Assembly (NCBI RefSeq): GCF_943846705.1 | Contig: NZ_OX044366.1 | Location: 868,001-932,000, forward strand | Direction: 5' to 3' | DNA: 64,000 nt | Source: an uncultured Pseudomonas sp. | GTDB taxonomy: Bacteria; Pseudomonadota; Gammaproteobacteria; Pseudomonadales; Pseudomonadaceae | Shown here: in pieces, positions 8,039-17,121 of the stretch | Layout of the letters: every line of letters begins with the position of its first letter | Numbering within the stretch: position 1 is the stretch's first letter | Notes under the pieces: model-generated | Database searches by the model: none | The model's input: only the letters and a program-made list of their open reading frames with translations | Told to the model about the DNA's origin: nothing | Program-made: the position numbers and the translations under genes

Positions 8039-9472
8039 TCAATCGTCAACGAAACGCGGTAAGCGCAGACACACTTCGACCCCGCCCTGGGCATTACCGA
8101 TACGCAATGTGCCGCCGTGTAACTGCATCACTTCCTCGACAAAATTCAGCCCCAAACCGGTGCTTTTGCGCCCGCTGCTGGGGCGCGGCAGCGAATAGAA
8201 GCGCTCGCTCAGGCGCGCCAGGGCGTAATCCGGAATGGCCTCGCCTTGGTTAAACAGGCGCAGTTCGAGCTGTTCACCCAGGCGTTCGGCGCTGAAGCGC
8301 AGCAGCCCCCCCAGAGGCGTGAAGTCCAGGGCGTTATCCAGCAAATTGCTGAGTGCCTGACGCAGTACAAATGCCTCACCGCAGGCACTTAACTCCGCGG
8401 CAATCAGGTTCTCAATACGTAATTCAGCGGCGGATATTCGCGCCATTTGCGCCTGTAACAAGGCATCAACCAGCGCCCGCAGCGGCACCGCGACCTGCTC
8501 TTCCAGCCCCTGACGCTGCTCAACCTGAGCCAGGTGCAGCAACCGCTCGATCAGCTGCTGCATGCGCGCGCTTTCCTGATCGATATTGGCGACGAAGCGC
8601 TGGCGTTGTGCGGCGGGCATCTCGCTATCGAGCAATTCCGCCGCGCCGCGAATCGCCGCCAGCGGGCTTTTCAGTTCGTGGGTCAGGGTGTGCACGTAGC
8701 GCTCGACATAGGCCTTGCCCTCCAGCTCAGTGCGCATGCGCTCTATGGCCTCGGCCAGTTGCGCCAACTCACCGCCACGTACGCTGGGCAACTCCGCACG
8801 TTGCCCGGCACTCACCGCCTGCGCGTAGCGGGTCAACTTGCGCAGCGCGGCACTGAGCCACCAGGAGAGAAATGCACCAATCAATAAGCCCAATACGATC
8901 AAGCCACCGCCAAGCCAGGCCAGGCGCTGCTCAGAGCGCTCGATATAGGGCTGCAGCGTGCGGTTGGGTTTGGCCACCGAGACCACGCCGATAATCTGCG
9001 CGCCATCCATAATCGGCGCGGCCACGTACATCACCGAAGAGTCGGGGTCGCTGGGGTCTTCCTTGGTGGAGCGCGCCCCGTATTCGCCGCGCAGGGTGCG
9101 CAGTACATCGTTCCAGCGTGAATAGTCCTGCCCCACCGCCGTGCCCGTGGAGTCCAGCAAGACCATACCTTGAGCATCGGTAACATAGATGCGGTGGTTG
9201 ACCTGGGTTTTCTCCACACCCCAAATCTGCGCCTGCGGCTGGCGCTGACCGTAAGCCTGCAACACCTGCGGCAAGCGACTCTGCTGCAAGCGCCCGGCCT
9301 TGACCTCGTCACGCAGAATTTCCGCCAGCAGGTTGGCGGTATCGACCAGGGTTTCTTCGGTGGACTGGCGCACCCCTGGGCGGATTTCATCCATCACCGT
9401 GCTCAGGACAAACCAGCCGGCCAGGCCAACAAACAGGAAGTACACCAGGAAGATGCGAATCCCCAGCGGCAT
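8039..9472 (-). CDS. creC: CreC sensor histidine kinase
   Basis: A 477-residue inner-membrane kinase. The first membrane helix is at about residues 6-26. A periplasmic sensing domain of about 155 residues with a Cache-like pattern (YVTDAQGMVLLDSTGTAVGQDYSRW) follows, then a second helix at about 185-207, HAMP, and a HisKA domain with His265 in HTLTHELKSP. The HATPase domain shows SNLLDNALDF and STGLGLNFVEEV. It overlaps creB as ATGA. It phosphorylates CreB in response to carbon-source or envelope signals, including PBP4 inhibition in P. aeruginosa. Confidence 0.95.
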   Translation of the reverse strand: MPLGIRIFLVYFLFVGLAGWFVLSTVMDEIRPGVRQSTEETLVDTANLLAEILRDEVKAGRLQQSRLPQVLQAYGQRQPQAQIWGVEKTQVNHRIYVTDAQGMVLLDSTGTAVGQDYSRWNDVLRTLRGEYGARSTKEDPSDPDSSVMYVAAPIMDGAQIIGVVSVAKPNRTLQPYIERSEQRLAWLGGGLIVLGLLIGAFLSWWLSAALRKLTRYAQAVSAGQRAELPSVRGGELAQLAEAIERMRTELEGKAYVERYVHTLTHELKSPLAAIRGAAELLDSEMPAAQRQRFVANIDQESARMQQLIERLLHLAQVEQRQGLEEQVAVPLRALVDALLQAQMARISAAELRIENLIAAELSACGEAFVLRQALSNLLDNALDFTPLGGLLRFSAERLGEQLELRLFNQGEAIPDYALARLSERFYSLPRPSSGRKSTGLGLNFVEEVMQLHGGTLRIGNAQGGVEVCLRLPRFVDD

Positions 9473-10158
9473 CAGGCGTGTCTCGGCGAATAGCTGTAGC
9501 CAAGGCCGCGATGAGTCTGGATCGGCTCGGCATTGGTGCTCACCTGACGCAGCTTGGCGCGCAGACTCTTGATATGGCTGTCGATCGTGCGCTCGTAACC
9601 AACATCAGCCGCCACGCCCAAGCCATCAAGCAACTGCTCGCGGGAGAACACCCGCTCGGGCTGCGCCAGCAGGCTTTGTAGCAGGCGGAACTCGTGGCGA
9701 GTCAGGCTCAGCAACTGCTCGTGGTAGTGAATTTGTACACGCTCAACATCTAGCCGAAACGGCCTGTTGCTTAGGCATTCGGCCTCAACTTGCCGTGGCG
9801 CCATGCGCTTGAGAATGGCCTTGACCCGCGCCGCCACTTCACGCGGGCTGAACGGTTTGACCACGTAATCGTCGGCACCGATTTCCAGGCCCACCACCCG
9901 GTCGATTTCCTCGCTGCGCGCCGTAAGAAAAATCACCGGCACCTCGGAAAATCGCCGCAGGCGTTTGCACGCCTCAAAACCGCTGATATCCGGCAGGCCG
10001 ACATCAAGAATCAGCAGATCAGCCGGTTTGCACTGCTGCTCCGCCAACGCCTGCTCGGCCAGGCTGACCCAGCGAGTGGTGAAGCCTTCGCTTTGCAGGG
10101 CGAAAATCAAGGTGTCGGCAATCGCGGCTTCGTCTTCGACAATCAGAATGTGCGGCAT
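9472..10158 (-). CDS. creB: CreB response regulator (OmpR/PhoB family)
   Basis: A 228-residue regulator. The receiver domain covers about residues 1-118, with acidic pocket Glu8/Asp9, phospho-acceptor Asp52 in LILDVGLPD, Thr79 and Lys101 (VVKPF). A winged-helix DNA-binding domain lies at about 130-225, with the LTRHEFRLLQSLLAQPERVFSREQLLDGL core and the TIDSHIKSLRAKLR recognition helix. The start at MPHILIVEDE is chosen because the longer frame only adds unconserved sequence read through intergenic DNA. It is first in the cre cluster and controls creD. A palindromic repeat lies just upstream of its start. Confidence 0.95.
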   Translation of the reverse strand: MPHILIVEDEAAIADTLIFALQSEGFTTRWVSLAEQALAEQQCKPADLLILDVGLPDISGFEACKRLRRFSEVPVIFLTARSEEIDRVVGLEIGADDYVVKPFSPREVAARVKAILKRMAPRQVEAECLSNRPFRLDVERVQIHYHEQLLSLTRHEFRLLQSLLAQPERVFSREQLLDGLGVAADVGYERTIDSHIKSLRAKLRQVSTNAEPIQTHRGLGYSYSPRHA

Positions 10159-10232
10159 GGGCGTCCTGCTCGTGGCAACTCGGCGAGGAGCCTGCGGCAG
10201 GCCGCTGCCAGCGTCAAGGCTGGTCGCAGAGC

Positions 10233-10398
10233 AGTAGGATGGGTTAGCGGCGCCAAGCCTTGAACCCAACAAAATCCACGCAGACGGAGCGCCGCGCAAC
10301 CCACCACCTTGCGAGCCCCGCCGACCGCTGGTGGGTTACGGCGCTGCCACATGCGCACCATCCGGTAAAACCCCGACATGCGCCTAACCCACCCTACC
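10233..10398. repeat. palindromic MITE-like repeat, copy 1
   Basis: A 166-bp element. It begins GTAGGATGGGTTAGCGGCGC and ends with the inverted counterpart CGCCTAACCCACCCTACC. Inside are an AACCCACC block near 10301 and a GGTGGGTTACGGCGC block near 10329, giving two imperfect hairpins. A related copy is at 21978-22134. It carries no gene and sits between the chemoreceptor stop and the creB start. Confidence 0.75.
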
Positions 10399-10414
10399 GG
10401 TCGCGACGAGTCGG

Positions 10415-12445
10415 TCAATCAAGCTTGAAGCGCGCGGTGTTCTGCGCCAACACCTGGCTGCCCTGGCGCAGTTGTTCGGCGGCACTGCTCACCGCCTGCG
10501 CCCCTTCAAGCAAGACACTGGCGGCCTGGTCGACCTGTTGAATATTGCCGCTGACCTCATCGGCGGTGGCGGCTTGTTGCTCGGCGGCGGTGGCGATCTG
10601 CGCCAAGCGGTCGGTCACCCGTTGCACCGACTCAACAATCGCGTCCAAGTCATCACCCATGGCCAGCACGCTGCCAACATCACCCTCGGCCTGACGCACC
10701 GCATCTTCCATCTGCGTCACCGACTGACCGACCACGCGGTGCAGGTTGGCCACGGTTTCGGCAATCTCCGCTGTGGAGTTCTGCGTGCGCTGCGACAACG
10801 AGCGCACCTCGTCGGCGACCACGGCAAAACCGCGCCCCTGTTCGCCAGCCCGCGCGGCCTCAATAGCGGCATTCAGCGCCAGCAGGTTGGTTTGTTCGGC
10901 GATGCCCTTGATCACATCCACCACGCGGGTGATCTGCTCGGTCTGCGTGCGCAGCTGCTGCAAGGTGCTGGCGCTGTCGCCCAACCGGCTGCTGAGCTGA
11001 CGCATGCTTTCGCTGGTGCGGTTGCTGCGTTGATTGCTCTGGTTGGCGATCTCGCGAGTCTGCTTGGCCTCCACTGCGGCCTGCTCGCAACTCTGCGCCA
11101 CGCTTTGTGCCGTGGCCGCCATTTGCGTGGCGGCCGCCGCAATCTGGCTCATTTGCGCCTGCTGCTGCTCCACCGACTGCAAGGCATTGTGCGCCTCGCC
11201 ATTGAGTACCTGCACAGTGCCGCCCAGTTGCTGGCTTTGCTGATTAACCCCCTGCATCGAGCCGCGCAACTGGTCGACTGCACTATTCAGGGCCATGGCG
11301 ATGCTGGCCAGATCATCCGCTCCGTGTACCTGCATGCGTGCGCACAGGTCGCCATCGCGCAGGCCTTCGGCCGCGACGATAATCCCGGCGGTGCTGCGGC
11401 GGATTGAGGCATTCAGGCAGAACAAGACATACAGCGCCAACAGGGTCAGCAGGCTGAAGACCCCAATCGTCTTGAACATAGTGCTCAACGCCTGCTGGCG
11501 ATAGTCACCGAGGCTCGCCGCAAACTGCTGATACAGCGCCGCCTGTAGATTCAACAACTGGCTCTGCAGGGCTTCGATACGCTGCACGAACTGCGCAGGA
11601 GTCAACGCCATCGGGCTGGCCTCGAACATGTCGCGGTCAATCCCCGCGAGAAAGGCTTGGTAACCTTGCAGCGCCTCGTCATAGGGCGATTGCAGTTGAC
11701 GCATGGCGCGCGGTGCTTCAAGCCCCAAGGTCGATTGCGCCTTGAGCAATTGACTGTGCGACTCATCCAGGCTGCGCCGCAGATCACGAATCAACACCCG
11801 GCTCTGCAGGGTGAAGTGCTGCGACACCACAGCGCCATAACCCTGGCTGGCAAAGTCGCCCAATTGTTCGAGCAGGCGCGGCAAGGTGTAGGTCAGCTGC
11901 TCCATCATCAGGTAGGTGTCGAGGTTCGGGTCGAGGATCAGGCCGCTGTCAGTGGCCACCTGTTCACGCAGGGCAAGCAGGCCCAGGAGGTTCTTTTGGT
12001 AACGTTCGAGGGCATCCGGCAGGGCCAACTTACCCAGTACATCAACACCCAACTCGGCCTGCCCAGCACTGATGCCCTGCCAATGCTGGCGGGCCTGGTC
12101 ACTCAGCAGCGCTGATTTGAGTGGCTGCTCCAGCGCCTGCAAGGCCGGCGCAAGGTGAGCGGCGCGCTCACGCAACAGCGCTTCGGCGGCCGTCTCGGTG
12201 CCCTTCCAGCGCGCCAGCAGGGTGCGCTGCTCAATCAGCGCCTGTTGCACGCCGGCCATGCCCTGCAGGGCCTTGCTGCCTTCCAGCTCATGCTCGATGG
12301 CGTTGAGCCGATCGAGGTTATTGCTGCTGATCACCCACAATGAAAAACCCAACGGCAAGGCAAACAACACGAACACCAGCTGAAACTTGCGCGCGAAGCT
12401 GAACCGCTCCAACAACCGCACACCCGGTTTGAGTACTCCCGTCAT
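10415..12445 (-). CDS. methyl-accepting chemotaxis protein
   Basis: A 676-residue chemoreceptor. A short cytoplasmic N-terminus precedes the first membrane helix (about residues 21-41). A large, mostly helical periplasmic sensor of about 290 residues contains the DSGLILDPNLDTYLMMEQL segment seen in a common Pseudomonas receptor type. The second helix is at about 330-355, followed by HAMP. The signalling domain has the conserved hairpin tip (IKGIAEQTNLLALNAAIEAARAGEQGRGFAVVADEVR split across the tip). There is no C-terminal CheR/CheB-binding pentapeptide. Start ATG at 12445 with GAGG upstream, preferred to a GTG two codons earlier. The ligand is unknown. Confidence 0.93.
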   Translation of the reverse strand: MTGVLKPGVRLLERFSFARKFQLVFVLFALPLGFSLWVISSNNLDRLNAIEHELEGSKALQGMAGVQQALIEQRTLLARWKGTETAAEALLRERAAHLAPALQALEQPLKSALLSDQARQHWQGISAGQAELGVDVLGKLALPDALERYQKNLLGLLALREQVATDSGLILDPNLDTYLMMEQLTYTLPRLLEQLGDFASQGYGAVVSQHFTLQSRVLIRDLRRSLDESHSQLLKAQSTLGLEAPRAMRQLQSPYDEALQGYQAFLAGIDRDMFEASPMALTPAQFVQRIEALQSQLLNLQAALYQQFAASLGDYRQQALSTMFKTIGVFSLLTLLALYVLFCLNASIRRSTAGIIVAAEGLRDGDLCARMQVHGADDLASIAMALNSAVDQLRGSMQGVNQQSQQLGGTVQVLNGEAHNALQSVEQQQAQMSQIAAAATQMAATAQSVAQSCEQAAVEAKQTREIANQSNQRSNRTSESMRQLSSRLGDSASTLQQLRTQTEQITRVVDVIKGIAEQTNLLALNAAIEAARAGEQGRGFAVVADEVRSLSQRTQNSTAEIAETVANLHRVVGQSVTQMEDAVRQAEGDVGSVLAMGDDLDAIVESVQRVTDRLAQIATAAEQQAATADEVSGNIQQVDQAASVLLEGAQAVSSAAEQLRQGSQVLAQNTARFKLD

Positions 12446-12605
12446 ACACACCTCAACCTGAGAAGGGCGGCCAGTTCGGGCCGCGCCAAAGCTAAGTCAA
12501 AGCAAAAAGCACGCCCAAGCGGCGCGCCTGGCGGTCGTAATGTGTGCAGCAGGAGTGAAAGACAGGAAGCACTGAGGCACGGGGCGCCTACCTCCGCGCA
12601 GGCGC

Positions 12606-13832
12606 TTAACCGGCTAGGCCACTCCAGAGTTCGTCGACATGGCGAAACCCCCACTTCTCGGCCGTCTCGCGGCCGACGATTTTGTCACGCCCAGCCAATT
12701 GGCTGAGGTCGATGACTTCGCGCGCAATCGGCATTTTGCTCTTGGCCGAAAAAAATACTTTGACCATGGGCGTCAACAGGGAGCCGGTTTTCTGCTCCAT
12801 GACCACACCAATGCGTCCGCTTTCCAGGCGCACCAACGAGCCCACCGGGTAGATGCCCACAGCTTTGACAAATGCCTGGAACACCAGGGGGTCAAAATGG
12901 CCTTTCCACTCAGCCATCTTGCGGATGGACTCGCCAGGGTCCCAACCGTTCTTATACGGTCGGTTGGAGGTCACCGCGTCATACACATCACACACCGCGC
13001 CCATCCGCGCGTACAGGCTGATTTGCTCACCGGCCAGACGATGCGGGTAGCCCGTGCCGTCGATTTTTTCGTGGTGATGCAAGCACACATCCAGCACCAG
13101 CGCGCCGACCTGCTTGCTGTCGAGCAACATCTGCGAACCGGCTACAGGATGGTCGCGCATCGTGGCGAACTCGTTGTCAGTCAGCTTGCTGGGCTTATTT
13201 AGGATGTCATTGGGAATAGCCATTTTGCCGATGTCATGCAACAGACCGGCAAGCCCGGCTTCACGCACCTGAACATCATCCAAGCCCAGCTGGCGGGCCA
13301 GGGCAATCATCAGCGCGCAGACGGCCACTGAGTGCATGTAGGTGTATTCATTGGCATTTTTCAGGCGCGCCAGGCTGATCAGGGCATTGGGATGGCGCAA
13401 CACTGACTCGGAGATTTCCTCGACCAGCTCGCCGGCCTGCTCAAACTGCAAGGCCTGGCCCATGCGTGCATCGCCAAACATGCTGATGACTGCGGCCTTG
13501 GCAGTGGCACATAGCTTGACCGCACGCTGCAGTTCTTCCTCCATCGACGAGGTCAGCGCTTCTGGCTGGCTATGCGCCACTGCCAACAGATCTGCCTCGG
13601 TTTGCGCCGCCACTTCCTCAGTGCTGGCACTGACGGTGCCTTGGGCAACATCCAGGCCTTTACTGACGTCAATCCACAACTCGCCAACGCTGCTGGCTTG
13701 AACCCGCTGCAGGTCTTTCTCGCTCTCAAGGCGAAACTTTGACTTCCAGAAAGGATGGTCCATCCAGGAGCCACAGAACTCGTGGATGTACATACCGACA
13801 CGGACGTCGGCAACAGCGATGCGCTTCAGCAT
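12606..13832 (-). CDS. HD-GYP domain c-di-GMP phosphodiesterase (DUF3391)
   Basis: A 408-residue cytoplasmic protein. The N-terminal DUF3391 domain covers about residues 1-130 (LKRIAVADVRVGMYIHEF). The HD-GYP domain covers about residues 150-330, with the metal-binding HD at 199-200 in LLHDIGK and the HHEKIDGTGYP signature at 253-263. All catalytic residues appear intact, so hydrolysis of cyclic-di-GMP is expected. It is monocistronic and co-oriented with the chemoreceptor, suggesting but not proving a shared motility role. Confidence 0.93.
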   Translation of the reverse strand: MLKRIAVADVRVGMYIHEFCGSWMDHPFWKSKFRLESEKDLQRVQASSVGELWIDVSKGLDVAQGTVSASTEEVAAQTEADLLAVAHSQPEALTSSMEEELQRAVKLCATAKAAVISMFGDARMGQALQFEQAGELVEEISESVLRHPNALISLARLKNANEYTYMHSVAVCALMIALARQLGLDDVQVREAGLAGLLHDIGKMAIPNDILNKPSKLTDNEFATMRDHPVAGSQMLLDSKQVGALVLDVCLHHHEKIDGTGYPHRLAGEQISLYARMGAVCDVYDAVTSNRPYKNGWDPGESIRKMAEWKGHFDPLVFQAFVKAVGIYPVGSLVRLESGRIGVVMEQKTGSLLTPMVKVFFSAKSKMPIAREVIDLSQLAGRDKIVGRETAEKWGFRHVDELWSGLAG

Positions 13833-15012
13833 GGATTACACCCGGACAAGACAAGAACCAACGGCTGTAAACAGCGTAGATGATCAGGCGGGCTATATTA
13901 CTGGGAACCTAGGGAGTGGGTGGCAATAAGATATCAGCGCAGAAAGATGGCTCACCTGCATGATGCAACCACCTTAAATCAGCGCTGAAAATGGATTTTT
14001 AGCTACTTTTAGCCGAAGTAACAGTGTTTTCCTGTAAATACACGCCAACAAGCTAACTTAGACGCGTTGCCTTGCGCCCGTCCATGCAGCTGAAATCGCC
14101 CTAAAACCGCGACTCATGCACGCCTGAGCATCGCCGCCACAGGTCGAGGGATGTCCAGCAAACCAATAACACTGACCGACAGCCCGGCTTTGCACGCCAA
14201 AACCCGCAGGCAATCGCGGTTAAATCCAGCCAAAAAAATCACCCACCCTGAGCACAGCCTACGCGAAATAATCAGGCCTTTTTTTACCCCGTCAGCCGTC
14301 GCCATTCTGCGCGGATTTATTGCCCTCTCGCGGTCGTTTTTTTAGCAAGCGATACAGAGGCTTTTCGGTTTTAGACTGAACAGTCAATCAACAAAAACCT
14401 CCAAAAAAGGCATTAGCGCAAAAAAAATTAGCGCTTTTTGCGATTGCAGCGCAGCCCCCTAACCGCCTTACCTGTGGCCATTTCAAACACTGCGAACCAC
14501 GGCTGGCGCGGCCTCCAGCCTTGGCCATGACAGGGAAACATCTGTTATTGTTTTTAAAGGCAGTCGCTAGGCCGCCGCACTTCAGCGTACTTATTCACGC
14601 GATTTGCACCGCTGATCGTTAACGGTTTTTTGGCGCTGATCACGACCCGCTGAAGTTGTTCGTCGAGGCGAACGCGACCTGGCTGACTATCGAACTGACA
14701 ACGCACCTCCTAACGAGATGTGTTTGCCCGAATCATCGGGCGGTTTCACCCGCAGAGGATATGGATCACGGTTTGCAATACGGCAAAGAACGGTTTACTC
14801 AACAGCACTCCCGCGTTTCGCCCACGGTCATTGCGTACCTGGAGCGGGGCCGCCTCTATGCCCGACGCCATCCGCGTCAACCCGCCGCGTTCCCCCTCCC
14901 TGCCTACACCCACTCAAGCCTGCCACGCTCGCCTTTGTCAGCGCGCTGTACGTTATTGCCTTGGCATTTGCCTCGCGCAGCTACGCAGGCCCCTTGAAGG
15001 GACACACACTGC
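13833..15012. other. intergenic region and probable long leader of the choline uptake operon
   Basis: About 1.18 kb with no convincing gene. The left part (14180-14445) is rich in A- and T-tracts and includes a direct ATTAGCGC repeat and an inverted CGCAAAAA/TTTTTGCG pair (14417-14442). A BetI-like operator lies at 14374-14391. If transcription starts near it, the message has an untranslated leader of about 600 nt. Open frames at 14656-15062 use codons rare in the rest of the window (AGA, ATA, GGA, CGG) and are not credible genes. Confidence 0.65.
14374..14391. promoter_or_regulatory. probable BetI operator upstream of the choline transporter genes
   Basis: GACTGAACAGTCAATCAA. The core is a dyad (GACTG/CAGTC), and the first 15 bases match the betI-betB operator core at 20405-20419 at 12 of 15 positions. 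The TGAAC/GTTCA centre resembles known BetI boxes. Binding is inferred. Confidence 0.55.
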
Positions 15013-16218
15013 ATGCCATCTGGAAAAATAGTTGTCGAAAACCTCTACAAGGTCTTCGGTGATCAGCCACAAGACGCCATCGACCTGCTCAAGCAGGGCT
15101 GGGATAAAGAGCGCATCCTCGCCGAAAAAGGCGCTGTAATTGGCGTCAGCGACGTGTCGTTCAGCGTTGAGGAAGGCGAGATTTTCGTGCTGATGGGCCT
15201 GTCCGGCTCGGGCAAGTCGACCCTGATTCGCCTGATCAACCGCTTGGTCGAGCCCAGCGCGGGTAACGTCTATATCGACGGCCAGAACGTCGCCAAGATG
15301 CCGCAGGCGGAACTGGTGGAACTGCGCCGCCGCGACATGAGCATGGTCTTTCAGTCCTTCGCCCTGATGCCTTCGCTGAGCGTGCTCGATAACGCGGCCT
15401 TCGGCCTGGAAGTGGCCGGCGTGGCCCGCAAGGAGCGCGCAGAAAAAGCCATGGCGGTGCTCGCCCAGGTTGGCCTGGACAGCTTCGCCGACAAGTACCC
15501 GCATGAGCTGTCTGGCGGCATGCAGCAACGCGTCGGCCTGGCTCGCGCCTTGGCGGTCGACCCGTCGATGATGATCATGGACGAGGCCTTTTCGGCCCTC
15601 GACCCACTCAAGCGCCGTGAGATGCAGGACCTGTTGCTCGACCTGCAAAAAGAGCATCAGCGCACCATCATCTTCGTCTCCCACGACATCGAAGAGGCCA
15701 TGCGCATCGGCACCCGCATCGGCATCATGGAAGGCGGCAAGCTGGTGCAAGTTGGCACCCCGCAAGAGTTGGTGGACCACCCTGCCAACGATTATGTGCG
15801 CAACTTTTTCGACACCGTCGACACCAGCCGCTACCTCACCGCCGGGCAAATCATGACCGACACCGTGCCGCTGTATGGGCATGATGGTGAAGCCCCGGAT
15901 GCCGCGCAGATCTGCCAGGACCTGCAGGAGCAAGACCAGCACTACGCCTTTATCGTCAATGAAAACAACGAATTCCAGGGCTCCATCAGCTTGGAAAAAA
16001 TTGCCTTGATGGTTAACGGCGACGCCACCCAACCGCTGCAAAACGATGCCTTGCTGCAGGTCGAGCCGCTGTCCCACGACATGCCGCTGGAGCAGGTCAT
16101 CGAACGCGTAGTGGAAACCGACGGCCCGGTGCCGGTGGTGGACGAAGACGGCCAATACAGTGGCTCCATCAGTAAGGGCCGCCTTCTGAGCCGCATGCAG
16201 GGAGAATCCAATGAGTGA
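15013..16218 (+). CDS. choV: choline/betaine ABC transporter ATPase with CBS domains
   Basis: A 401-residue ProV/OpuAA-type ATPase. It has Walker A GLSGSGKST at 62-70, the Q-loop in VFQSFALMP, ABC signature LSGGMQQR at 166-173 and Walker B MMIMDE at 186-191. The C-terminal part from about residue 275 carries a CBS-type regulatory region, as in osmolyte importers. It powers uptake of choline or betaine through the permease encoded next, which overlaps it by 8 bp. The ATG at 15013 gives the family N-terminus (KIVVENLYKVFG). Orthologues in P. aeruginosa are named cbcV. Confidence 0.9.
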   Translation: MPSGKIVVENLYKVFGDQPQDAIDLLKQGWDKERILAEKGAVIGVSDVSFSVEEGEIFVLMGLSGSGKSTLIRLINRLVEPSAGNVYIDGQNVAKMPQAELVELRRRDMSMVFQSFALMPSLSVLDNAAFGLEVAGVARKERAEKAMAVLAQVGLDSFADKYPHELSGGMQQRVGLARALAVDPSMMIMDEAFSALDPLKRREMQDLLLDLQKEHQRTIIFVSHDIEEAMRIGTRIGIMEGGKLVQVGTPQELVDHPANDYVRNFFDTVDTSRYLTAGQIMTDTVPLYGHDGEAPDAAQICQDLQEQDQHYAFIVNENNEFQGSISLEKIALMVNGDATQPLQNDALLQVEPLSHDMPLEQVIERVVETDGPVPVVDEDGQYSGSISKGRLLSRMQGESNE

Positions 16219-17092
16219 GAAAAAAATCGACCTAGGTACCTGGGTCAACGACGGCGTGGAATACCTGCTGGATAACTACAGCGGTGCGTTCGACAGCATT
16301 GGCAGCGTGGTCAATGGTTTCTCCGAAGCCCTGGAAAACCTGCTGATGTGGCCACCGGCCTGGGTGTTGATTGCCTTGTTCGTCGGCCTCGGTTTGTGGC
16401 GTATCGGCGTCAAGTTCGCCGTGTTTACCGCCATTTCCTTCGCCCTGATCGTGCTGACCGGCTTCTGGGAGCAGACCGTGGTGACCCTCGGCCTGACCTT
16501 CTCGGCCACGTTCATCAGCCTGCTGCTGGGTATTCCCCTGGGTATCTGGGCCGCCAGCAGTGAGCGGGTTGCTACCACCATTCGCCCGGTGCTGGACTTT
16601 ATGCAGACCATGCCGGCGTTCGTCTACCTGATCCCGGCGGCCATGCTGTTCGGCCTCGGCCGCGTACCCGGAATCATCGCCACGGTGATCTTCGCCATGC
16701 CGCCTGCGGTGCGCCTGACCAACCTCGGCATCCGCCAGGTGAATAAAGAAATCGTCGAAGCCGGCCAGTCGTTCGGCTGCACCGGACGCCAGCTGCTGTT
16801 CAAGGTGCAACTGCCCAACGCCATGCCTTCGATCATGGCCGGGGTTAACCAGACCATCATGATGGCCCTGTCGATGGTGATCATCGCCTCGATGGTCGGT
16901 GCCGGCGGCCTGGGTAACGAGGTACTGGCCAGTATTCAACGCCTGGATATCGGCCTCGGCTTTGAAAGCGGCATGGCTGTGGTGCTGCTGGCGATCATTC
17001 TCGACCGCATCACCGAAAGCTTCGGCAACCCACAAATCGCCAATCGCCCCGGTGTGTTCGCCTGGCTCAACGCCAAGCTGCAACGCCCGTAG
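16211..17092 (+). CDS. choW: choline/betaine ABC transporter permease
   Basis: A 293-residue ProW/OpuAB-type inner-membrane permease. A roughly 50-residue soluble N-terminus is followed by about six to seven membrane helices. The EAA loop that docks on the ATPase reads EIVEAGQSFGCTGRQLLFKVQLPNAMPSIMAG, with the conserved EAG and G residues. It overlaps the ATPase gene by 8 bp. It forms the channel of the importer that takes substrate from the two periplasmic binding proteins encoded downstream. P. aeruginosa name: cbcW. Confidence 0.9.
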   Translation: MSEKKIDLGTWVNDGVEYLLDNYSGAFDSIGSVVNGFSEALENLLMWPPAWVLIALFVGLGLWRIGVKFAVFTAISFALIVLTGFWEQTVVTLGLTFSATFISLLLGIPLGIWAASSERVATTIRPVLDFMQTMPAFVYLIPAAMLFGLGRVPGIIATVIFAMPPAVRLTNLGIRQVNKEIVEAGQSFGCTGRQLLFKVQLPNAMPSIMAGVNQTIMMALSMVIIASMVGAGGLGNEVLASIQRLDIGLGFESGMAVVLLAIILDRITESFGNPQIANRPGVFAWLNAKLQRP

Positions 17093-17121
17093 CACCCTAT
17101 TTTTTGCTTAAGGAGTTAGCC

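Noticed and set aside
14656..15062. three overlapping open frames upstream of choV
   Set aside because: All three frames are open only because of base composition. Codons such as AGA, ATA and GGA are unlike the neighbouring genes, and no domain is seen.
14953..16248. 431-codon open frame antisense to choV
   Set aside because: Shadow of a clear ABC ATPase gene. The predicted protein is His/Gln/Val-rich low-complexity with no domain.
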